A stretch of 64,000 bases of DNA. Source: Sphaerulina vaccinii (Eukaryota; Ascomycota; Dothideomycetes; Mycosphaerellales; Mycosphaerellaceae). Location: the NCBI GenBank assembly GCA_022570795.1, contig JAKUDP010000004.1, positions 2,451,434 through 2,515,433 on the forward strand, in the 5' to 3' direction. The number at the start of each line of letters is the position of its first letter. The first letter of the stretch is position 1. This document shows, piece by piece, positions 47,658-57,229 of this stretch. A program made the translations under genes and the position numbers. The notes under the pieces were generated by a model. It was not told the DNA's origin, made no database searches, and worked only from the letters and a program-made list of their open reading frames with translations.

Positions 47658-48097
47658 CTACATCTCGCAGAAGCTACACATGCCCTCGAGTGCGTCGAGA
47701 TCGAGTTTGACTGGCGCATATGCATCTCCAAGCTTGAAGCCATCTGCGGTCTTCATATCGCCGGATGTTAGTCCATTGGATCTCGGCCGAAGGTTCGTTC
47801 ATCTCGACCTCGTCTGTCTCCTCAGTGGGAAAGCGCTCACATTCTGGCGGCCGGTTTCGTCTCAGGGCCAGACACAGTCGTGATGGCCGTTGGTATTTCG
47901 CAGAGCATCCTGCTTTCGAGGCCTGCGAAGGAGTCACCGACATGGCTTCGTGACCACACTGCCTTTGCGCATGTTCTGCAGAATCTTCCTTGCGCCAGTC
48001 TGCTCCATGGTCGCCGACTCATCTGCGTCTTATGGCTCAGCCATCAATACCGCGGCTTGCCTTCAAGGTCAATCTTCTTTCGCTGTTTTTCTCCCAT
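47658..48097 (-). CDS. Possible small multi-exon gene of unknown function
   Basis: Speculative. From an ATG at 48097 the minus strand reads MGEKQRKKIDLEG. After a short gap with possible splice sites it reads MEQTGARKILQNMRKGSVVT (48010 leftward, ending before GTGACT). Near the left end it reads MKTADGFKLGDAYAPVKLD and ends in CSFCEM with a TAG at 47660..47658. Each piece looks protein-like and all are on the same strand between a CT-rich leader and a stop, but I cannot fix the splice joins, and intermediate frames (ETDEVEMNEPSAEIQWTN) also read as coding. If real, it is a small lysine-rich protein with no family I recognise. It lies tail-on to the ncRNA-like array. Confidence 0.3.
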
Positions 48098-48142
48098 GCT
48101 GTTTCTCAATCCATCTCCATCAACTAATTGACATGCCTCCAT

Positions 48143-48759
48143 CTACTGCGCAGCCGTCACATCCACACTCCCCGCCAAACTCGTCTTCTTCGCATCCTGC
48201 ACCTTGACAGCCCTCGCATTCCTAAACGCTTCTTGCACCTCCGGCAGCCCACCCACCGCAACCCCTCCCACCTGATGTAAATTCTGCCTATAAGGATGCT
48301 CTGACCCCTCAAAACACTTCAACCTCGCCATCCTCACATCCCTGAGACGATTCTTCGGCAACATCCCCCTCACAGCCCTTCTCAAGATCTCCCCACCTCC
48401 CCATTTCGCCATCATCTTATCCATTTTTATGACTTTCAAACTACCTGGTCGCGTGGTATGAGAGTAGTACTTCTTCTTTTGCAATTTTTTCCCTGTTACG
48501 TGCAGGTCGTGGCAGTTTGTGCAGATTACGTAGTCGCCGCAGTCGGTTGATGGGTCGTAGATGGGTTTGTGTTTTCCCATTAGGGTTATGGCGATTGCGC
48601 TGGCGAGGCGGCCGAGGGGGCGAGGATCGGAGGAGAGGGAGGTGTGGTGCCATGTTCGGGTGTAGGAGAGGCGGGTCTGGGATATATAGTTAGTATGTGT
48701 TGCTGGAGGAGGAGTGTTTGGGTGATGTGCATGCATACTTTTCCGAGATATTGAGACAT
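48143..48759 (-). CDS. MRPL23: Mitochondrial large-subunit ribosomal protein uL13m
   Basis: Two exons, 48759..48739 (21 nt, MSQYLGK) and 48676..48143, joined by a GTATGC...CCCAG intron, 184 residues. The join gives the standard N-terminus TRLSYTRTWHHTSLSSDPRP followed by LGRLASAIAITLMGKHKPIY, DPSTDCGDYVICTN, and the uL13 signature region KMMAKWGGGEILRRAVRGML, PKNRLRDVRMARLKCFEG, HPYRQN. The C-terminal extension of about 30 residues is fungal. Component of the mitochondrial 54S subunit. Divergent from the V-ATPase gene, with ncRNA-like copy H in the shared region. Confidence 0.93.
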
Positions 48760-49135
48760 GTTGGAGGAGCGCGCTGCGGGCGCGGTGGAGATGAGAAGCG
48801 CAGAGGAAGGTGATCAACGCGTAGATGAGCGAGAAAGGTGATTGTTGTATTCAATGGCTGTAAAGAGTGTGTGGTGGTGGTGCCAGTGAGGTCGAAGTCG
48901 GAGGTGTTGCGGCGAAAGACTGCCAAGAAGTTGGATGTGTTCACTTCATGTTTCTCCTTCCACTTTTGAGCAGCAACATCATTATGAGTATGACAACATC
49001 ACGTATCCATTGATCACCGATGTGATGAAGTATTACTCATCGTGTTAGGACTGCCCCGTAGATGGCACCAAATACCGATACATGCGACTCTTCACGATCC
49101 AAAAGAAAGACAAGTCTATAGCTCGTCAAGGAAGC
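48760..49135. promoter_or_regulatory. Upstream region of the uL13m gene
   Basis: About 375 bases of the region between uL13m (minus) and the V-ATPase proteolipid (plus). No supported frame. The remainder to 49647 contains ncRNA-like copy H and the V-ATPase promoter, where a CTGCCTATTGCT motif occurs twice in tandem (about 49568-49602). Confidence 0.4.
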
Positions 49136-49297
49136 AAAACAACTGTCGGATACAGCCAGCGTAACGCAGAACAGGGTGCAGAGAAGGCTGAGTGCAGATC
49201 ATCATTGGTCTCTTATTTTCCGACCTTATAGTTCTAGCCAAGCATCAGCTATGCCGATGACTTATTGACCATACCGCTAGACCATGGACGATCGTTG
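49136..49297 (-). ncRNA. Candidate Pol III-type ncRNA, dispersed copy H
   Basis: A separate copy about 1.9 kb from the array and on the same strand. TATATA at 49326..49321 is 37 bases upstream of a perfect A box TGGTCTAGCGG (49284..49274), with a GGTC/GGTC stem. The hairpin is CATCGG-CATAG-CTGATG. Compared with the array consensus CGTTAG/CTAATG, two base pairs changed on both sides (G-T to A-T and T-A to C-G), which is compensatory. TTTT run at 49139..49136. About 162 nt. Confidence 0.52.
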
Positions 49298-49647
49298 CAA
49301 GTCGTAACATTTCTGCTGTCTATATACCTTGTTTGGCGAGCCAGGTCTACTTACATCTGCAGGAGCATAAACCGAAGCATTGCTATCTTCTCTTCTTATG
49401 CCGAGACTGTGCAGCCTGGTGTGGTGACACAAGTAGGATTGCAAGCAAATGCAGCCGAGATGTATTCTGCAGCCTAGAACAAGCACACCTCCAGACGATT
49501 CAGGAAGTATATTGAGAGCTCTCCTTCCTGACTTCGTGATACATTCTTAACGCTTTACACTCTTCCACTGCCTATTGCTGAGGGAACAGACTGCCTATTG
49601 CTAAGGTTCCAGAACTGCTTACAAGAGAAAATATAGCTATCGCAACC

Positions 49648-50335
49648 ATGGCTTCAGACATGTGGTATGTCAACTCCTACTTCTCATCACGGCAGAAACA
49701 TCTGATACTGATCTACTATAGTCCTGTCTACGCGGTATCTCCTCTCAAACCCACCACCCACGTCGAAAACATCGATCTAATGAAAGCCAGCCCTTCTTCA
49801 GCGCAATGGGCGTAGTCTCAGCCATCGTCTTCTCCTCCTTCGGCGCATCCTACGGCACCGCAAAATCCTCCCTCGGAACCCTCAGCGCCGGCGTCCTTCA
49901 CCCAGACCTCGGTGTCCGAGCCATCCTCCCAACAGTCTTCGCCGGCATCCTCGCCATCTACGGCCTCGTCACATCAGTCCTCATCGCAAACCAGATCACT
50001 CTAGCTTTACCTTTGTATTCTGCTCTGATCAACCTGGGAAGTGGACTGGCGGTTGGTCTTTGTGGTCTGGCAGCAGGTTTCACTATTGGAATTGCGGGTG
50101 ATGCTGGGACGAGAGCGATTGCGTTGCAGCCGAAGTTGTTTACGCAGATGGTTTTGATACTGATATTTGCTGAGGTGCTTGGTGAGTCTGTTTGCTATTT
50201 TTGACTGGATAGAACGAGTATCGTTTTGTTGTGTTTATATGAGCTGATATTTTGACAGGACTGTATGGCATGATCGTTGCTCTGATTCTTGATACTAGAG
50301 CTGGTCTTGCTGGAAGTGAGTTGTGCTCGATGTGA
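49648..50335 (+). CDS. VMA3: V-type ATPase proteolipid subunit c (Vma3/Vma11 type)
   Basis: Four exons, 49648..49664 (17 nt), 49722..49734 (13 nt), 49791..50181 and 50259..50335, all GT-AG and in phase, 165 residues. The joins give MASDMCPVYAPFFSAMG, the conserved proteolipid start. There are four membrane helices. The H+-binding glutamate is in helix 4 ([20 protein letters not shown]). GTAKSSLGTLSAGVL and GIAGDAGTRAI are the loop signatures. Some normally invariant positions differ (ASYGTAKSSLG, LQPKLFTQM), so this may be a diverged paralogue of the main c subunit; the c' (Vma11) assignment is also possible. It rotates in the V0 ring of vacuolar membranes. A donor-like GTGAGT at 50316 allows an alternative C-terminus, see findings. 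Confidence 0.88.
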
Positions 50336-50604
50336 TTCGGTGTCGCTGGTAAGTGCAAAAGTGAAGAGCGGCTTGTAGATGACACCTGAGTTGTCTTATT
50401 GATGATTCACTTATGCTCGATTCACGTCCTTTCCAGCTCCAACACCTCTGAAGATGAAGACTCTTAATTTTCTCCAGAAAAGCATTATCCTCGGACTTCC
50501 TCAAAGATACGAATTCATACTCCACCATCACCCAGCAATCAAGCAAATCACCCAATACGCTCGTGCACTAGGCTGCGTCATTCGCCCTTACTTTCTCTAC
50601 GGCA

Positions 50605-51099
50605 ATGTCGGGCTCACTCTTCGTCCAGTACAAGGAGATGCCGGAGGTCGAACGTATTCCTTGTGGTCAAGAATTTCCCAAGCTTGAACTTACTCACGAC
50701 TACCTGAAGACCCTCGTGGACCACAGTCGAAACCTTGAGAACAGTCTCGCAATTCTACTGGACACTGGGCTCTCATGCTCAGGCTTGGGCGCTTTGGACA
50801 ACGCAAAGACTGCATCGAGACATTTCGAAGAACTCGTGGAAGAACTTCAGGATCAGATACCCACCACTAGCAAGCCAGACAGTTGCTCGTCATCCAAGGC
50901 AACAGAAGTCTTCGGTATTGCAGAGCTACTCGAGAGAATCCTGCTTCAACTTGCGCCCTTTGAGATTCTCGTCGCCCAGCAGACGAACAAGCAATTCCGA
51001 GACTCAGTCAACGACTCGATATTACTGAAGCGGAAGCTCGGTCTCGCTCCTGGTCCTAGCGGACATGTCTACTCGCCCTTCGCACACGATGTATGCTGA
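50605..51099 (+). CDS. Small F-box protein
   Basis: 164 residues, single exon, ATG 50605 (MSGSLFVQYKEMPEVE). The C-terminal half carries an F-box of the kind common in Dothideomycetes: KATEVFGIAELLERILLQLA followed by FEILVAQQTNKQFRDSVNDS. The N-terminal half is a possible coiled coil (LKTLVDHSRNLENSLAILL, FEELVEELQDQI). Ends shortly after the F-box (GHVYSPFAHDVC). No substrate-binding domain is visible. Unrelated in sequence to the two F-box-like arrays. It may lie close behind the V-ATPase gene, about 270 bases away. Confidence 0.7.
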   Translation: MSGSLFVQYKEMPEVERIPCGQEFPKLELTHDYLKTLVDHSRNLENSLAILLDTGLSCSGLGALDNAKTASRHFEELVEELQDQIPTTSKPDSCSSSKATEVFGIAELLERILLQLAPFEILVAQQTNKQFRDSVNDSILLKRKLGLAPGPSGHVYSPFAHDVC

Positions 51100-51125
51100 C
51101 TGTTCTGCGCCTCTTATGCCTTGAC

Positions 51126-52439
51126 CTATCCAAGAGATTCTCGCATAGCATTTTGGATAACAGGATAGCCGTAGTAGAATTCCTGATGTATTGCTAATCT
51201 CTCTGCCACGCTGATTGTGTCGTGTGTTTCGCGGGTCTTGGCCAAGATCTCTGCAGTCCTCGATCTCCTGTATCCATCGATGAGCTTGAGTAGGGTCTCA
51301 ACCTCAGCAACAATAGTGGTAGGCTGGAAGAGCCGGAATGCTTCTCCGTCTTCAATACTCATATTCGCACCCTGACCTTGCATCGGCGTCTCGAACAGGT
51401 CAGTATCGCTACGATTAAAGCGAAGACTGTGGCTGGCTCACCATTGCATGTGCCGCATCGCCGATGCAGATCGCCTTCGCCTTTGTCCATGTAGGCAGTG
51501 GCTCGAGGTCTTGCAGCTCCCAAACCTTGAGCTCTTTGGCACAGCCGAGGATCTTCAGAAAGCTCGCATCGAAGTCACCGAAGGCTTGCAGCATGTCTCC
51601 ACGGCTGCCATCTGCATGCCAGGAGCTTTCAATCGCGCTCTCAGAGTCTGGGGTCCGGACAATGCAGGACAGATTGAACGCGGTGCCATTGCTGATGGGG
51701 TACGCAGTAACCACACGTGGCGTTCCGTCGCCGGAGTATATGATCGAAGAATGATCGCAACTTGTCCGAGGATCCATTCAGTGTGGCATTGGTAGCTTGC
51801 CCAAAGTCGCCTCGGCGTCTTTCAAGGAGACAATGGTGCGATAGCATGTGAGGCTTGTCTTCTGGGCAGTATAACCTGTGATCATTGAGCGCAATTGAGA
51901 ATGTATGCCGTCCGCCACTTCGATGAAAGTTAGAGTTCTCCGGCACAGACTTGGAATGAAGCAAGCCACTCACCAATAATCATGTCCGCATACTCCTTTT
52001 TCCCATCTTGAAGCTCAATGCTGCCTTCTTCTGAATTCACGCCAATGACGGGAGTCATGTATATCATCTTTGCAGGCTCGCCTCCAATGCCCAGATCATG
52101 AGACGATGCCGTAGTCAGTCTCAGTAGCTCATCTCGGAAGTCCGATCGTTCCATAGCTAGACAATCCGTGCCGAGCTTGAGACCCAGATTCATATTGATA
52201 TCGTCCAGCATGCTGCCAGCTTTGTTGTATGTTCGAATATCGACTACTCGACATGCTCCCGCTCGTTGGTGCTCGAAGCCAAGGGACTGTAGTACCTTGA
52301 TGCCATTGGGAGCAACGATGATGCCTTGACCGCCTGTGGCAAAAGAGGAAGAGCCACGCTCGCGGAGAACTCGTGCTGCTGTCAGACCTGCGATGCCTGA
52401 GCCGACTACTATAACTTTCAAGCCGTCGTTGCTAGTCAT
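51126..52439 (-). pseudogene. FAD-dependent monooxygenase (salicylate-hydroxylase-like) with an in-frame TGA
   Basis: Three exons fit well: 52439..51974, 51917..51442 and 51389..51126, GT-AG, in phase, 401 codons. The FAD motif VIVVGSGIAGLTAARVLRE is present. But the segment that normally follows (a strand ending in the ribose-binding acidic residue) is missing, and RGSSSFATGGQGI comes at once. The central GADGIHS-like motif is VADGIHSQLR. The second FAD motif is AICIGDAAHAM joined to TPMQGQGANMSIEDGEAF. A TGA at 51780..51778 interrupts exon 2 with the frame continuing at once (MDPRTSCDHSSIIYSGDG). No intron can remove it. Together these suggest a recently inactivated gene. Homologues hydroxylate aromatic substrates with NAD(P)H. 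Confidence 0.75.
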
Positions 52440-52738
52440 GATGCTCGATAAGATGATGTCCTTGTTCTCTCCTCATCCTCTTGAGATATGATATGTAGTA
52501 GGAGCATGTGAGTAAACTCCGTAGCCTATCTCCGACATTCTGAGGAATCAACACTATCACCGCATCCTCGTTCCTCTGGAGCACAGTCCACAAGATCTTG
52601 ACTTCGGCGAGTCTTTCATGCTCGTGCGAGGATGTCCGAGCCACGTTGGGACGTCAACGAGCAGCAACATGCATGTGACGCCCGAAGGAAACATACCTAT
52701 GATGCCAGACAGTTGACACGGCAGCAGCACCACCGGAG
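52440..52738. other. Intergenic region
   Basis: About 300 bases between two decaying minus-strand genes. Minus-strand frames here (for example TSSHEHERLAEVKILW) are not supported. Promoter of the FAD monooxygenase gene would lie here. Confidence 0.35.
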
Positions 52739-54560
52739 TTAGTGGTATATGCCATGTATCGGTGCACTCTGTTCGGATCCTTCTCCCTCTTAGACCTTTC
52801 TGGCAAGATTCAGCAGATGCAATGCATGCCAGTCTTTGGTCAAATTCACCCTGCTTTTCCCGCTTCTGCAGATGTCGACAGGTAACAAGTCCAGAACGAT
52901 TATCAGAGCGCCGAACCCGATAATGAGAGCGAGTACAAGCACGCTGAAGGACATAACGTCTTGGCGCAGCACACTCTGCGAGTGGCACATCCATTCATCT
53001 CTTGCATCTGGTGCTGAAAGATAGTGACTCCATTCGGAACGTGGTAGTCAGTGACGAACTGTGTGCTGACCAGCTGCATGTTCGCGATACTTGTGTCGAG
53101 CCAGTTCTCCACTTCGCGGATCCATTGATCGTGGGATAAGGGAGCTGACATATTGCCGGCAGCATATTGTCGAGCTAGAAGGCCTGAGCCTCCCGAGGAC
53201 CATGGAACGTTGTGAATCTGGGAGTCGCGCATCGCATCTTGCATGCGGATGAGAACAGATTCTTGACGCGGGTTAAGAGAAAGGTGTTCCGTGAGGTTTA
53301 ATCTGGGTCGTGGTGTACTGCCTGAGCCTAGTACTGCGCACTTTTTGGGGAGATCGCTTCGACAGACTTCTGTCTTCTGGGCACATTCGAGGACAGAGAC
53401 GGGTGTTACAGGGTTCCAGAGAGTGTAGTTGACGAGCGGACTGATGCCATAAGGCGAGTATGTCGTGAATGTCGTAGGTCGTTCGGCACGGACAATTGGG
53501 TCATTGACACGTCCTGCATACTGCACATGGTTCGTGATGAAGAAAAGATGCGTGGTTTCGCCTAGGACGGCTAGCTGAGGAATAAATCTGAAATCTGTCC
53601 GTGTTACAGAGTCAGGTCCATTCCAGTGGGATGCAATACTACTGTGAAGAGGTCAGTTCTTGCCAGAACACGCACTAGAGCCAGTTTACTTACTCGATTT
53701 TGTAAGGGATATACTCCGTCAAAGTACCACCTAGTGAGATCATCGAATCGTTCACGTACACAAACGAAGCAGGCAGTCCCAGAGATGACTTATTGCCATA
53801 GAAGAAGGCAACGAGTCCCAGATCATGGACTGGTTGCGGATCCTTCGAGAGACGATCATCAGTCGGAGTGCTGATCACCCTAGACAAGTGTCCGTGCTTA
53901 CCAACAGGTTTTGTAGTTGGTCGGTGTCCATGAGCTGCGATATGTTCGCGCTATTGTAGAACTTTGAGTACCCTTCGGTCTCAATCGGTGAACATCGAAA
54001 ACGCATCCGCAAACTCATCGTGTCTTTAGGTGGAGTATTGATGCCCATATCGAAGTGCGAATCGATCCTGCCAATATCGAGAGTGATCGTCTCGTTGCCA
54101 CGACACAGTTCGGAATTGAAGGGACACGATGCTCCAGATGTGATCGTGACATTGACCCAGCGAGGACCCAGAGGCAGGCATGCATTCGCTGATCTTTGTC
54201 GGCAGGTTCTTACATGACTACTGCTTCTCTTAAAGTTCATCGAGTCTCTTCCGAAATGAAAGGCCTTCTCGATTTCCCACTGGGCATCCGTGGCAGGCTT
54301 GATGCGAGAACCGTTACGAGCACCCCAACCTGGCCATATTCCGCAGTGAGTCGGTCGTAGCAGTGCTTTCCACTGGGTACCGGCCACTTTCGGGGAGAAG
54401 ATACCAGCTACCAAGAAACCGATGACATTGGAAGAAGCCAGTAGAAGAGTTGCGAATATTGGAACTTTGCTATGTTTCTTGCTGTATGCAGCTTTGCTCA
54501 GGGATGTAGGAGTTGAGCCCTATCCAAAATGTGCTTTGCGACCCAACCCACAGTCGCAAT
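52739..54560 (-). pseudogene. Multi-exon membrane protein of unknown function, disrupted
   Basis: A fungal membrane protein with a large lumenal/extracellular domain. A conserved hydrophobic start (FATLLLASSNVIGFLVAGIF, about 54400-54460) leads into RPTHCGIWPGWG. Then come exon 53842..53694 (DPQPVHDLGLVAFFYG) and exon 53641 leftward (SIASHWNGPDSVTRTDF), both with clean GT-AG joins and intact frame. Near 53008-53017 the frame breaks: GVTIF and the next expected segment WMCHSQSVLRQDVMSFSVL (followed by a transmembrane helix LALIIGFGALIIVL) are in different frames with no usable intron. A TAA at 52792..52790 then cuts the C-terminus, while EGEGSEQSAPIHG continues to another TAA at 52741..52739. 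The 5' end, next to the RIP block, also changes frame around 54500-54540. I judge it a pseudogene. Confidence 0.6.
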
Positions 54561-54899
54561 GGAGCGTCTATGTAGGATATGTCACGACTGTGCATATCTG
54601 GTCCTAGAAGGTACGGTCGCATTGGTAGGGTCGCAATAGAGTAAAAGTGTCCCAAACTGCCCCAAACTCGGGTAGATAAGAGTTCTGAGAGATGCAAACA
54701 TATTTTATATATATTATATTTATAGAAAGTGTCGTAGTCGTATATTAAACGTCGCCGAAAATTATCGAGTTAGTTTAGAGTTTATATATACAACTAGTAG
54801 CGCAGGGGTGCGAGAACGCGAACCTATAGACGAGGATACTACAAAGAGTATATATATAGAATTATATATAGTAGACCTACTTATATTATAATATATACT

Positions 54900-57200
54900 T
54901 TATTTAAAAGTTACTTTAGGTAGTCGAGAGAGATAGTTTATATAAATATATTTAGTATAGAGTAGAACTATAAAGTATATTATAGTCGAGTAGAGGAAGC
55001 TATTAAAGACCTCGACTCTAAAAACTTACTTTAGTTATAGAAATAGTAAAATATATTTATAAATAACTAGGTATATTTATAAAATAGAAGAAGTCGCTTA
55101 GATAAGTTATCTATTTCGAAGTTAATAACTAATTTTAAATTTTTTCTATACTAGTACCTAAGAGAAGTAATAGCCCTCTAACTTACCTAACTAAGCTACT
55201 ATAAGTCTTTTCGATTTTATAAGAAACTAAGCTACCTAGACTAGTAGCCTAAAATAGAAGCTTAGAGAGACTATATCTACCTCTAGATTCTAAGTTTAGA
55301 CTAAAACCTAGTATTATATAAGACCTACTTAAAATAAAAGTATAGTCTAAATAGAGAAGTAGGTCTATTAGGCCTATACTATAGATATTAGATTAGTTCT
55401 TCTAATATACTTATAGTAGCCTAGTATTTTTATTATTCTTTTTAACTAGAGTAGTATAAGTATATATTTAATCTAGGCTATCTAGTTTGTCTATAATTAT
55501 AGTCTACCTATATATAGGTTCTAGTTCTTCTACTAGTAAAATAGATTCAATTAGTAGTAAAAAGGTAGATTAGCTATTAAAAGTATATTTATCGATAGTA
55601 TTAAGCTTATCTACTATATACTATAAGTTATAAATCTATACCTAGATCTCTACTATAGAAAAGTAGTAGGTATTATAGTACTACTTATTAATATCAAACT
55701 AGTATAGATTAGCTACTAGTTTCGCTATAACAAGCTATAGAGTAGAACTATTATATCTATATAGAGGCTTTTTTTATAATATAAATAGATTTTTACTATT
55801 TTTATTTTATATTTATAATTCTATCTAGTTATTCTTATTACTTTCTCGGGCTATCTACTCTATTACTTTTATCTATTTTTTATAAGAAAGAGTTGTACTA
55901 CTTTGCTATTACTTCTTTCTCTTAGTATATAAAGTAATAGGCGCTAGTATAATAGGCTATAATAGCTAGAGTCTAAGCTAGTCTTTTTTAAAACTTAGAA
56001 AATATATCTTAGTAACTCTTCTACTATACTTTTCTAACCTTTTACTTATAATAAGTAATTAGATATTACTAGAGATAATATATATTACTATAGGAAGCTA
56101 CCTATACTTTATACTCTTATAGTAGAGACCTATATTAGTACGTATAGCTACTAACTTCTACTATATAGTAATAGTATTTTCGAGACTAACTTTTACTTTA
56201 GAGTTTGCTATTATTAAAATAAGTAGCTACTAGAATAATTAGAATAGGTTTTCGAGTAGAAAATAGATAGCCTCTAGAATTCTCTCAAACTAGTCGGTAC
56301 TCTAGTTCTACTAGATAATATATAGATAGCTATTCTAGATAGCTAAAGCTAAGGTATCTATTATAATATTAATCTATATAAGAATATACTACTCTAAATT
56401 ACTTAGAAAAGCTTTTTTACTATATATATTCGAGTTCGAATAGATTACCTAGAGTTAGTAGGTATATATATAGTACTATATAAATATTAATAGTACTATA
56501 ATATTCTCGGTTTTATTTATAAAAGAGTTGAGAACGTTTTTTAGAATATCTACTTATATTTTGCCTAGCTCTAGATTTCTAAAGTAGGCTAGAATATTCT
56601 TATCTAGTTAGTTAGGCTAGAATACTCTCGCTAGTACTACCTCTACTTTATATATAGAGATTAGGTCTAGTTATATATCGAGATTACTATTCGTAGCTTT
56701 AGTAATATACTCGACTTATATAAAAGCTTTATTAGATTATACTTTATATAATTCGATATTCTTATTATTTATAATACTACTAGTAGGACTCGATAGTATT
56801 ATCTTCTAGTATATATATATAAGTATTATATATATCGAATTATTATAGAATTAGAGTATATAATAGAAGAGAGAGGTATCTATTTAGAGTTTAATAACTA
56901 TACTTAGAATATACTAGAACTCTCTTTTCTATACTAATAGAGTCGGGTCTACTTCTATTAATCTACCTCTATTTAGTAAAAGGTTATCTAGACTATACTA
57001 AACTAAAATATATAGTAGAGCTAGGTTATATAAATATATTCTATATAAATAGTTAGATAGTTTTAAAATTTATATATTAATTAGAGTTAGAGTATAGATA
57101 TAAAAGAGCCTAGTATAACTAAAGCCTATATAGGGAGATATTATAAAAAGTATATCAAAGTCGAGATAATAAATTATAAATATATAGATATTAGTATATA
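54900..57200 (-). mobile_element. Unidentified RIP-mutated element
   Basis: The minus strand shows stretches that read as protein if TAA/TAG are taken as mutated CAA/CAG/TGG, for example REKK then SSTTLSYKK near 55850-55900 and SSPTSSIINNKNIELYK near 56740-56790. I could not match these to a transposase, reverse transcriptase or helicase. No terminal repeats could be paired by eye. The assignment as a mobile element rests on RIP itself, which targets duplicated DNA. Confidence 0.35.
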
Positions 57201-57229
57201 TATTCGAAGTTATAATAGCTATCGAAAGG

